This document shows positions 36,495 to 47,696 of a DNA stretch of 64,000 nucleotides, piece after piece (positions within the stretch are counted from its first letter, which is position 1; each line of letters starts with the position of its first letter). Both the position numbers and the translations under genes were made by a program. The notes beneath the pieces are model-generated. The model did not search any database and was not told the DNA's origin. It was given only the letters and a program-made list of their open reading frames with translations. The stretch comes from Paramacrobiotus metropolitanus (Eukaryota > Tardigrada > Eutardigrada > Parachela > Macrobiotidae): assembly GCF_019649055.1 (NCBI RefSeq), contig NW_026570435.1, positions 1-64,000 on the forward strand. Direction: 5' to 3'.

Positions 36495-39231
36495 TCAAGA
36501 TACGAAACGTCTATACATATCTCCGCCGGAGTTCACATGTATCCACTCTAAATAGCTTGATATTCTGGTGTAAACTCCACCAACACCTAAAACCAATGAC
36601 ATATCGACTGACGATCGACTGAATGCTATAACTCTCATCATAACTTTCCTCATACCTCTTGCGCATCCGGCACCGTATGATACAATGCCGGCTTGGTAAT
36701 GTTTCTGAGTCTTTGGGTCCAAACACACCAAGGGACCTTTGAATAAAGAAAGAAATACTTTGTAGTAGAAGATAACCAGTAATCTTCCAAAAGTTAGTGT
36801 ACTTTCCCTGTACAGCCATAAAATAAAGTAAGAGTTGTAGTAAACAGCTTTTCTGTACCTCCACTATCTCCTTGGCACGAATCTTCACCGACGTGATCTC
36901 CCGCGCACAGGAAGTTGTTCAGATCCGGAACCTGGGTGTCCGTTGGCTGTGGCAGTGGACAGTTGGCGTCGTATGTGGTATTCATCACGTTAATGTGAAC
37001 GAACTTCAGCGGTACGGGGTCGCGATCTAACGAAACCGAAAATTTTCTAATTTGACGGCCACGATCTGTTACCCTATAGCTAACGGTCACGATCAACTAC
37101 AGATACATCTAATATCCATATACCCTAAACTTTTACTATCTTATTTAGCAATTTCCATTTAACGGAATTTAAAGTGCATCACTTTATTTTTTACCGGCTG
37201 TTCCATCCTCCGACTCCGATCCGTACCTATAGATAAAATCAATTTTTAACAAAAACCTCTTTACCAAAAAATTCGTGCTCTCGGCAGCACTGCAAAATTT
37301 TCCTGGACTACTTCAGTATAGATTTATCATCTAATGACTGGTAGTACTGTACTCGATAGCAGTATTATTGTTCACAATAGAGAATACATTAAATTGTAGA
37401 AGCATTATCATGAAAATTGTATTGCTCTCAATTTTGTAATCAAAACTGAGCAGCGCACATATCTCGTTCTAGATCTTTGTGTACTTAAATATTATTCTAT
37501 TCTACAGTTATGTGGCCTGTTTTGTTCAGAGAGAATGCACACGTATTACAACTGTACGGTCCAATAAATCTGCGCACTAACCCGCTAACGCTGCAGATTT
37601 CTCCCACCATCGGCTTCCTATCAATGATACACACCGGACAAGCACACCGCTTCGTAAAATCAATATCCCGATCCAGTGTCAAAATAGCGATATCGTGTTC
37701 ATTGTTGCCCTTCGGCCGGTACTTGGAGTTGCTGACCACTCGGATGACCCCGTACTCCTGCGCGCAGTGATTGGCATCAGGATGCTGTAGGAATTCGTTG
37801 GTGTTGCTGAACGGAGCACCCACAGTCACGTTGAAGCTGTACGGCTTGTTGATGACACCAGTTCTGTCAACAGTCAGTAAGAACAGTCAGTATTCGTAAT
37901 TTGTTTTTGTCAATGCAATGGCGCGCATGTGGACAGCTTCCGGCACTAATAATTACCGGGTGGTCAGTAATTATGTCGTCTCGTACTTGAGATCTAGCAC
38001 ACAATGGCTGGCTGTCAAGATGGTCCGCTTTCCGATAATCGATCCGCCACAAATGTAAAAGTGCTTGTAATGGATTTTAGCCTACAGAAGCATAAATAAA
38101 TCACATTTTTTTACACTAAACAATCCAATATTCGGACTCGTTTCAAAAATTGATTTGTGAGATATCTTTAATACGTAGGAACCTAAATATATAGTATATA
38201 GACTATATGCCCTATTAATTATAGTTCAATGTTGCACACTATAATTATAGTGTGCAACATTGAACTATAATTAATAATTATAATTAATTATAATTAATAG
38301 GGCATATAGTCTATATACTGCATGCAGCTGCTTTATATAAGGGTAATTTGGAATCGTTATTACTGTAATCACCTAGAAGTAAATAAATAACTTTTAGATT
38401 TACTACAATTCACTTCAGTGTATATAAGAGCAACCAACCGAGTGCGAATTGATAAAATTTTAGTCACAGAACTATCGTTAATGATAGTTCTGTGAATAAA
38501 AATTGTTATGATAATATTACGAGATAGTACAAGACACATAAAAGCGCTTATTTTTATCATAAACCCAATTCTGATTAAATATGTTACGTGCTTTTACGCC
38601 TTATGTGATGGTAAAGTAAACCGATAAAATAAAACATTTATTGCGTAACACGCAAAAGCACGATGAGTATGTAGTTTAGATACATAAAATTATAAGCAGT
38701 TTAAGCACCCAATATTACGAGTCTCGTATGTACAGTAGGGTAGGTGTTTGCCGGTTCCATCAGAATGCAGTTTCCTGTTAGTGCTATGCAACGTATAATT
38801 AGCTATAGCGATCTGGGACGTACCTGCCAGCAGATGTTTCTCACATCGCTATCCTGCCCACCGACAATGGTCAACACCGGCTTCTCCCGGGTGCCCAGTG
38901 CCGCTACAGTTAGGTCAGGAGGTAATTTAAATCCCGACCGGTCTTCCTTCCGCGTCTTCCAGAGGTCCGCATTCAAGCTGTTGAGATCGAATGGATCCTT
39001 GTCGTCCAGTCGCGGCACACCGCAGCGTATCTTCAGGTTATCGGACGGTGCTCGCGTGGTCGGTGTGGTGGGTGCCGCGGTGGTTTTACCCAGGAACTTA
39101 TTCCAGTAATCCCAGCCCAATTTATTCCCAGCCGTTTTCCAACCGGAAACAGGTTGAGAGAGCAGAAAAATTAGCGCCGCATAAGCGAACAAAATTGCTC
39201 CATCTGCATATTTTAAACGGGACCGCCACAT
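36495..39231 (-). CDS. S1 trypsin-like serine protease G
   Basis: Exons 38824-39231, 37987-38081, 37582-37863, 37195-37226, 36859-37026, 36656-36736 and 36495-36586 join in phase to 1,158 nt (385 residues). A signal-anchor-like N-terminus (hydrophobic AILFAYAALIFLLSQPVSG) leads to a Thr/Pro stretch and CGVPRLDDKDPF. The mature start is Val-Leu-Thr|IVGGQDSD, again without a basic residue before it. The triad is intact (LTASHC, EHDIAIL, CQGDSGG) with the trypsin-type pocket Asp. Extra cysteines are at ICWQ, HCAQ and CACPVC. Exon lengths match protease D closely, and IVGGQD is shared by D, G and M. Intron 1 carries two foldback repeats. It probably belongs to the same duplicated protease+SMYD block as D and E. 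Confidence 0.88.
38193..38319. repeat. 127-bp foldback element
   Basis: The block starts AGTATATAGACTATATGCCC at 38193 and ends with its exact complement at 38319. An inner arm, GTTCAATGTTGCACACTATA, and its complement meet at the centre near 38250. The only asymmetry is a short run of repeated TAATTA in the right arm. It lies in intron 1 of protease G. It could be a tiny foldback MITE or a palindromic duplication; no clear target duplication was seen. Confidence 0.85.
38464..38495. repeat. inverted repeat, 13-bp arms
   Basis: TCACAGAACTATC (38464-38476) is followed by a 6-bp loop and its exact complement (38483-38495), within intron 1 of protease G and about 150 bp from the longer foldback. 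Confidence 0.8.
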
Positions 39232-39986
39232 TCTTTTTAAATTTGATGTTGATACAACGTTGTAACGTCGACTAGCGTTGCATACGATAAGGTAACAAAA
39301 ACTTTATCAAAATTCCCGGTGTAAATGTTGATCATTGACTATTAAATTTTGGTGTATCTGGTTTGTAATCAAGAACTGCTCTTCCGGGTTGATGTCTTGC
39401 TGCGACGCTAATTGTTTCACACCGCTGATGTGCCTACCCGCTGATTAAATGTGTTTATTGCCTAATCAATCAGTCTTTAGAAAATCATGTTGCAGGTATA
39501 AGCTTAGCGTTGACATGGCCATTACCAAAACAATTTGCACCGGCGTTGGAAATTGTGTTGACAAACTTTATCGTTCTGACCATCAAACGCAGGAAGTGAT
39601 GAGATGGCAGTGAATCATACTGAATCTTGCATTAATATTAAGTTTTACGGTTCACTATAGAATAGAATATGTTAACAATACATAACTAATATTAGTTTTT
39701 TAAGTGGTTGATCTGAATATTATCTGTATTAACTGCATTTAACGAATTATCTTCCTTATGTTCCATGACGGCAGTCATTTAATTTTTTTAAATTTTTCAT
39801 ATACTTACTGTACCGTACTTATATTTACAAATTTTTGAAAATAAACGAAAGCCATAGATAGGCCCCTTATTCTTCAGTTAATTTCAGGCAAAGGCATGTA
39901 TATTATACATTAAATTTCACATTTTTTCTAGCATATTATCAACAAGGAAAATAAGAAAGAAAAACTAAAAGAAAAAACTCATAAGA
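39232..39986. other. intergenic between protease G and the POT1-like gene
   Basis: AT-rich sequence with no supported exon or repeat. It should hold the promoter of protease G and the 3' end of the POT1-like transcript. Confidence 0.45.
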
Positions 39987-42699
39987 TCACTGTGTAATGC
40001 ATGCGTCCAAATCTCCATTTTTAAAATCAATGGGACCATTTCGTCCTCCATTCCGCAGTCGGAGAACAAAATCGGTAAACTCTGTATTTTCAAGTGTCGG
40101 TTCGTCGGCCAATTCCAGAACCGATTTCCGAGGCCGTACACTACCGTCGGCGTTCTTCTCCACAAACATCCCTTGTTCACTCCAAATACTTCCTCCGGTT
40201 ATTTCGGTAATTTCTGCTGGATCATCCTGAACGCCGGTTGGCGTATTCCATGACGCGAATTCCATGGTGTGCGGCATTTCCTCGTCCGCCTCTTCCTCCG
40301 ATAGCGTTCGTTTTTCTCCCCTGTCGGCCTTGGTAGTGCCATCTTGCACTGGCGGAACGTTTTCCAATGGCTTTTCAGAATATTCCATTACTTCCGGATC
40401 AGATTCCTGTTCATCACCAACGACGAGCATTTTTTCCTGCTTGTCGTTTTGTACAGGTTCAATTTTGTCATGAACAACGTCTTTCAAGGACTCCCTACAG
40501 TGCGGGCGGTTGCCTTGAAAGGTTGTAACAGACGGCGGCTTGGTTACCGGTTTTTGCCACCGATACCGATTTTCTTGGGGAGAACCGTGACCGCCGGCTT
40601 CGCTGCAATTTGACCAATATCGGTTTCCGAAACACCTTTGCCAGCCTCGGGGAATGCCTTCTCCAGTCCATCGATAACGCTGGCCACGGTCTGATACCAG
40701 TCGCGCAGATTTCTGATGATATCCTTGTCCACTTCTTGCAAGATATACGTGGAGGAATTTTTGACAATAGTCTGTGTCATGTTTGCAGATGCAGCTGGCA
40801 CATAGGCAAATCTGTACAAAATAAAGTGCGTCTAGTTATCCAGTCATTTCACAGCGCAATAATCACGAAACTGCTGATTACAAAAAGTAAATGAATAATA
40901 CAAAAAGTACTTAAATGATTAAGGATAAAAATGGAAAGCCAACGAAACGAACCAAGCGAGCAAAGAGGACTAGCAAAGAAGAGGGGACTAGCAAAGATAA
41001 TTTAATTTTTATTTAAACAAAAATAATTTTGTATATTTTAGGAATGTCTTGCTATAAAATTTGTTTTTATTTATGTTTTTTATTTACCTTTACTAAATTA
41101 TGCTTTCATTTAGGTAATTACTTAGTTTTTATGAATAACAGTGTGCACACTGCACAAATAAGGTAGTTGAACGCGCAACCCCATCGACAAAATAATTATA
41201 TAAATTCCAGTAACGACGAACAACAACTGCACGGCGTGCACGCGTATATCACCTCACGCTATCCGCATATCCAATCCCAACCGTTTCCAGACGCATGGGT
41301 GGCTGTTTCACATACATATTGCGGACCACTACAAAATCCCCGGCACTGGCGAACACAGGCAGATAATTCTGCTGCGCAGAAAACAGCGTCAACTTAAATT
41401 TGGCATCACCGACAATATCCAGACTGGGATCCACCAGGCCGATGTTCTGCATCCACTCGTTCCGTCCCCGCTGGCTCCTGACCATCCTGGGAGGCACGGC
41501 ATAGCGCACGACGGCCACCAGGGCGTACGGACCGCCCACGGTCAGCTGGGAAAGGGACGGTAATCGGTCTGGGCGGGGAGACTGTAGGAACAATTTGGGA
41601 GACACAGCTTATCGCTTTCAGCGTCCTGAGATGAACGTTGGGAGCTGGACGGCTGACTTAAGGGACGCGGCAATGTCGCTACACAGTAAAAGACAGGCTT
41701 AAAAAAAAATACATAATAATTAGTAAAACCATGTATCAGACGAAATGTCTTATATTTCTCAGGATTTAGAATCATGACATGCTTTTATGTAATGTCTTGA
41801 TGTATTCGCAGTCCGCTACACTATGATTCGACTACGTCATTAACACTGCTGACAGGTACATAATACAGACAGGCAAAACCGCAAAACTCAAAAGCAGACA
41901 TTAAATCTGGTTAAAAAATTGCTACAATTACTGACAAATTACCAAGAATTATACTGAACTTAATTAACAAAATTAACTATTTACCTCGGGCACAAATTAG
42001 CAAGAACCAACATTTTTATCTGCGTTCAGTTATTATTTTTATTTATTTCTAAAATCAAATCCAGTGACTTGCTACGGAGTCCGGCGATAGTAAACCCTGC
42101 AGTTAGAACCGAGACTAATGGTAAGAATTTTCAGTGAAATCGTTACCACGGACTTCGGCAAAAGCAGCCAAATCTCGAAAAAACTTACCAACAACAACCT
42201 GCGGATTATTCTTGATGCAACAGCGTAACGTGTGCTTGTCATCGGTGGCGAACCATGAGCATTTTTCCTTGACGAATCCCGTCGCAACGATAACCGGAGC
42301 CCGCAGGTTGTCGAAATATTTCAGCCGTATCCGCAGCTCCATGGGCATCACCTCGTGCATACCATCCTGAAACTCCTCCAGGACCAGCATGTACGGCCGA
42401 TTGCGACACCCATCAGGCTGGATTTCCAGGACATCCATTTTCCACTGGCGCTCCTTAGTGCGTTCGTTGATGGTGTAGCCCTGAACGGCTATCACCTGCA
42501 GCACCGCGAACTGCTGCGTTACTGGCTCCTCATAGGGGATATCACGGAGAACAGCGCGGGTGAGAGCGGGATGGGCGTCCTCAAACTCACGCACGAGATT
42601 CTCCAGGCTCTCCGATTCTGCGTTGGGAATATTGACGCAGCGGAATGTCGGAGATGGGGCTGGCTGCGCAGCTGCAGCCATTTCTAACTCGTCCTGCAT
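39987..42699 (-). CDS. POT1-like telomere-end-binding OB-fold protein
   Basis: Exons 42189-42699, 41253-41568, 40548-40811 and 39987-40494 join in phase to 1,599 nt (532 residues). Residues about 175-280 read like the first OB fold of POT1: LTVGGPYALVAVVRYAVPP, then KFKLTLFSAQQNYLPVFA, then GDFVVVRNMYVKQ, matching the human order LKGG...GVVKFFKPP, VKLTCLLFSG and GDIVRFHRLKIQ. The following IIRNLRDWYQTVAS parallels the helix after OB1. POT1 binds single-stranded telomeric DNA within shelterin. The about 170-residue N-terminal region (VLQVIAVQGYTINE...) is not in human POT1 and could be another OB fold. The C-terminus is acidic and low-complexity, with no visible second POT1 OB fold or TPP1-binding region. 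The last intron is only 53 bp. CTC1- or CDC13-type proteins are alternatives. The gene is read leftwards, like most neighbours. Confidence 0.55.
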
Positions 42700-43706
42700 T
42701 GCTGCTCAAAAGTAAGCGCAAGCATCAGCCACAGCTGTCTTATAGAGAACAGGGCCGAGAACGTCCACTGAGAATATTAAAAAATCATTAAAAATAACAA
42801 GATATCATCGAATCGTATCATCACAGTCTAATGCGGCGCTCTCATCTTTCACAAAGTAAGTACGAGTACAAATGTACAATAGCATCAGCTGACTAGCTGA
42901 ACTGCAGTTTTCAACTGCACAGCATGAAATGCCATGAATAATGAGGGCACGCCCACGCAGACGGCAGCAATGCTGATTCGTCGGCGTGACAAAGAAGATT
43001 CAAGGCGCGATTTAGGTGGTCGCCGCTTTATGCGGTCACATATTTAACACCAAACCGAACACAGCCAAGAGCACGAGGGTAGCCAAATTAGCCCAGGTTG
43101 GGAACGGAACGCACCGGAAGTCCCATGGTAGCTAGTAGCTACCAAGTAGATAAAAGTAAAGGTTGAGAATTTCGTTTCGTCTACCTCCATTATTTTGGCA
43201 TGTTTCGTTTATTCTGCTCAGACTTCAGTGATGCTTATACTGTAATACAAGTTTCGATTTGATTACGTAGTAACACGAAATGTCAAACTTTTCCATACTC
43301 TAGTGTATGTTGTCTGAGGTTGCCATGCTGACTGTAATTGCTGCAAAAGTTTAAGAACTGCATAATCAGCCGTCGTTTCCCGATCTCTGCAAAATCGACG
43401 GGACCAGCACACAGCTATCTTCAGCACCACCTAACCGCTAGCTAGGCAAACCTATTGTATCTGTTGCGTTTCTTGTTTCTAATATGCAGTTGTTTCTTTT
43501 ATGTATTTCTAGCTTTAAATTGTTAATCGGTTGATTTATTGCCGAATATTTAACATTATAATTAATGTATGGTCTATCCTTTGCTCATTGCTAATTGTAA
43601 AGCTGACATAATGGCATGCAATCACGAGTACATGCAAGTATCTGGTTAAGAAATGACAGCTAAATTTAAGCAGACCCAACAGATTGTGATTCTCTGATAA
43701 TCTGAT
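42700..43706. other. intergenic between the POT1-like gene and the astacin
   Basis: No exon, repeat or element is supported in this stretch. It spans the 5' flank of the POT1-like gene and the 3' flank of the astacin gene. Confidence 0.45.
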
Positions 43707-44520
43707 TCAAGCGCGCTGACCAGCGGTTTTGCAGCTGCTGGGCTCCCATGATTGGTCCGCAGGTTGTTTTTTCACCAGCTTCTTTTCACTGGCGGTCAAA
43801 GGGCACTTGTAGCCAAGTTTAATCCGTACAACATCTAACGCCGACATCCTGTCACGCTGGCCTATCCGCGCGCCCTTTTTCTTGGGAATGATGGTCGGTA
43901 ACTGGAGATCTTTACCAAAGGCGTTAAAGGGATAATGCATCAAGGAGTCGTAGTCGTATGGCAGTCCCTGCAAGTCGCCCCGGTACGACACGAACTGCTT
44001 CCAGTCGCCTGCAATTGCAACCCTTCATTACCAATGAGCATCACACCTCATTTTTTAACATAACAGTTGGCAGAAGACGACAGTCCTTAACATTAATTTG
44101 TGGATTCGCACTTACGTCTTCCAATATTACTGCAAACGATCGTGACGTAGTCGTCCCTATCTACCCGGGACATTTCATGGTAGAATCCCAAACTGTGCAT
44201 GACCTCATGGATAATTTGTCCCAAGCGTCGCAGACAGCCCGGAGTGTAATAGACATACTGGCGACCACCTTGACGGCCAATCATGGATGCACACCTGACA
44301 GATGACAGAAACCGTATCGAAACACAGATACTGGCGAAAAAGCATCTGCTATTGTTCGTACGTACCTCATCTTCATTTCAACACGAAACTCGTTATTCAA
44401 ACTTACTACTGGAAACTGTTCTATGAAAAATGGCAAAGTCATCATTTCGCACCAATTTCCAAAGAACCGTCCATGACATCCGAGTGGGGAACGAAACGAA
44501 TACTGTACTGTTTGTATTAA
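43707..44520 (-). CDS. astacin-family zinc metalloprotease (5' end not resolved)
   Basis: Two exons are secure: 44116-44294 and 43707-44008. The first encodes CASMIGRQGGRQYVYY and the zinc motif HEVMHSLGFYHE followed by MSRVDRDDYV, which is the astacin signature HExxHxxGFxHExxRxDRD. The second gives YDYDSLMHYPF, with the Met-turn SLMHY and its zinc-ligand Tyr. It ends soon after the catalytic domain (LGYKCPL) with a basic, Lys-rich tail and no EGF or CUB module. A further exon near 44440-44520 probably encodes QYSIRFVPHSDVMDG, the conserved IRFVPR region upstream, but its splice sites were not settled. The start, signal and propeptide are unresolved, although a frame reading IATSYISERIRKRIY near 44930-44980 may be another upstream exon. 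Active-site residues appear intact, so an active secreted protease is likely. Confidence 0.78.
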
Positions 44521-45233
44521 ACACCTGGAACTGAAGAAATAGCATCATTTGAACAGTTTCGGTGATTTGGCTACTGTAGACATTACTTTTGTGTCACCAG
44601 AAGTACTATACGATATTACTGTTTCAAAATGTGAGAATAAAATGCATCTGTCACTCGCGAATTAACGCAGAAACAGAATGCTGCAACGTCATTAGCAGTT
44701 GAGTTAACTGCAAAAACCAACTATTTTATGAAGCGGAAAAGCCAGGTCATAAAATTAATGAGTACTCCGGTACTGGAACGCCTCACGCACTTTTATGAAC
44801 CCGTTTCGTCTACGTGATTTACAACTTACTTGTTAGTTGTTACAACGCGGCCTCTTATCTTTGGGCTGGTCGTGAGCATTCCGTACAAAAACATTAAGTA
44901 CTTACAACAATTTTGTACTGTCTGTAAATGCGCTTGCGTATGCGCTCACTAATGTACGAGGTAGCAATTTGTTCGAACGAGCTTTTTGAATCTCTCATGA
45001 CCTTCAGGGCAGTTCAGGCACAGTACTCTGCAGTCATGTTACAAGAACCCATAAATTTACTACAAAATAAAGAGTTATACAAATTGCAGCTTGGTTTTAA
45101 ACTTGAATTAACAAAAAGGTCATTTTGTACAGTATATCCATCAGTTCGAAGGAATCGCAGATAGTATCCGCACTTCTATATCTGAAAACCGCACAAATTG
45201 TCACAGGTTTTTCTGGGTCGAAGATTACAAGAT

Positions 45234-46650
45234 CTAAGCTTCGGGATCTTCAATCCGTCCAATAAAAAGAAGTGCATCCGTTGGTCGATGTAGAATAGCA
45301 AACAGAAAAGGATGGTCAGCGATGAAATCAATGGGCGAATAATCGGATGACCAATCGTCCATCTCGGGACCCATCGTAACCGGAGCTGTTTCGGTCACAG
45401 ATGCGGCTAAAGTTCCTCTTTCGTTGATTTCTGCAAATGACACAAAATGCCGGCAAAATAAAGAAAGTACAGTGGAAACTGAAACCATTCGTACCCAAAG
45501 ATACTGTATGGTACATGCTGGTGAGTTTCGGTTTTCCAGAGGTTACAATCCCCGACAAGTCCGCATTCGGTCCCAATGCATGAGTAACACCCACATCGGT
45601 CAACAGTTTGGCCATATCATACGCTCCATTCACTTTAAATTTGGGAATTTGCAGGCTGACTAAACGACGATTACCGGCCTTTAGCAAAGGCACCTTCTGT
45701 CGCAGACTCCGTAGTGCCTCGCTGCTAAACTGGTCTTCGCAATCCCGAATTCCATCGCGCTCTTTTGGCAGCACGATTATCATGTAAAAGTCGCCGTTGT
45801 ACGGTAGTTCCACGTATTGCACGTCTAGGTCATCATCTTCGGCATACGCCACGGAGCGACGCGCCATCAAGTACACTGGCTGCGACACGTTGCCATTCAA
45901 GTGGTAGAAAGGGGCGCGGTCTTCTTCTTCACTGGAGTCAGGAAAGCGCATTTGCCAGGCTGCACGGAAATATAGCGTGTTCACGAGAGCGAGATTGCCC
46001 GTGGAACGCTTTGATCCGGATGGCAGTGGGATGAGATTGGTAACTCTGTTGACAGTGTTTGTGTTCACCCAGTCGTTCATACTGCGAACCGCCTGCACAT
46101 TTAAATTAGCAAAATGATTAATTATTTAGCTCCATAATATCCTATAAGCCTATAAAATGCGTATCTACGCAAACAGACACTTTGCCCGCTTTTATATTTT
46201 CACCTCTTCTGGATGTGCCAAAAGTGGCAGTTCATAAACTCCAGCATGCAACGTCTTCAAAATAGAATTCGCAAAAGATGTTCGTATTTGCAGTGAAGGA
46301 TCATAGAACACACCATTCAATAATGCTAATTCCGTTTTCAAACCCTTAGGAATTCGGCGCTGTCTTTCGGATGGTGGCAGGACTTTTTTCAGCGAAAGCT
46401 GTCTAGCGGTGTTCTCAAAGATGTCCTGCAGAACTTTGCTATTATTACCAAACGGTGGCTCAAAATGCAGTGCCGTATTGAGATTCTCTCTGGTAGGTCC
46501 TTGGGCGCCTAAATACAACACCGCACCAGCGTACAAAATACTAAAAGGAGACAAAACATAATTGCCGCCGTTGCCGGCATCGTCCACCCGGCAGGTAACC
46601 GAGCGGTACAGATCAACGGCCGTAAAGTCCAGTCGTGGTCCAAAAGACAT
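45234..46650 (-). CDS. serpin 1 (predicted inhibitory)
   Basis: Exons 46204-46650, 45495-46092 and 45234-45430 join in phase to 1,242 nt (413 residues). Serpin landmarks appear in order: NYVLSPFSILYAGAVLYLGA, LLNGVFYDPS, MNDWVNTNT, LVNTLYFRAAW, QYVELPYNGDFYMIIVLP, the hinge EINERGTLAAS and the end FIADHPFLFAIL...FIGRI. The hinge has Gly-Thr and small residues, as needed for loop insertion, so inhibition by conformational trapping is plausible. Counting from the hinge places Met at P1 (VTM|GP), which would suit a chymotrypsin- or elastase-like target better than trypsin; this is an estimate. No signal peptide follows the ATG (MSFGPRLDF), so it may be cytosolic or have an unseen upstream exon. 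It is the 3' member of a tandem pair. Confidence 0.87.
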
Positions 46651-47696
46651 TGTGCAGGTAATAGTAATTACAGCGTGGTGGATATTGGATTTGCTCGTAA
46701 CTTGTAAAGGTACTTACGTTGAAGTCGAAGGTAGTTGCTTGCTTGAGCCTCGATTTGATTTAAACACCACGTGAAATATGTCCCTTAGGGAATGAGCAGT
46801 CATTAATTTGTCGTTTAAAAAATTATCTACGCTGAGATGACAAAAATTCTTTGCAAACTTGTTTAACGCCTGACGGTCGCATCGCAGACGGATACGAAAG
46901 CGGTAAGTACACTGTACAAGTTATATTTTGTGCTGGAAGCAGTCAAAGCGGATGCAACGATACATCCGCCGTGGCTGCTCGTTGGCGTCGTTGCAGACTT
47001 TTAGTGACGAGATATCTAAATGGCTCTTTCCGTCACTCAGATTGGTTTGGTGGGCGGAGGAAGCAGTTGTTTACTGCACTACCTACAATGTAGGACTAAA
47101 TGGTCGCATAGCCCCATACCCAGCATTCTGTACGCAAGCGGTGCAGTGCGCTTGTATGAAACGGATATTTTGAACTCAGTCGTACAGTGCACTCCGCTGC
47201 ATGCGTACTGAATGTGGAGATGTTGGGTATGCGACCATTTTGTCCTAAGTTGTACGAGTACTAATTATAACTAATAATATATTATTGTCACTGCTGTCTA
47301 GTAAACTAACAATAAGTAAAATCGTAAGCCAATGGCCATATTTATCGTACTACGGCACGCATTGTCGTTGCAATTTGCCATCTGTACTGTATACGCGTTT
47401 ATGAAATAAAACATCACATTAACAAACGGACGTCATTCGACTGATAGCCGGCATTCAAAAGTATTCAAAGTGCCCGGCAGGCCGGCACCATCTTTTGACT
47501 GATTTTGCGTCAAAACTGGTTTGTGGGTTTCGCGCTTTATAAAAGTTTATGACGTAAACGTCCACTGACAGGGTCAATGACATTGAATGGGCTAGTCAAG
47601 GGCTACTGCTAGCCTGCTACCATCCTTTACTTTAGTTTTTTGACAGGATCGAATTTCAGTCTCAGCACAGCTGCTTCGTGTACCCATTGTAGTGTT
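46651..47696. other. intergenic between the two serpins
   Basis: No exon or element is recognised. This stretch carries the 5' region of serpin 1 and the 3' flank of serpin 2. Confidence 0.45.

Noticed and set aside
41542-41680. Exon reading CVATLPRPLSQPSS in the POT1-like gene
   Set aside because: Its frame runs into a stop and cannot be joined in phase to the OB-fold exon. Using the later acceptor after TCTCCCCGCCCAG joins exons 1 and 2 cleanly.
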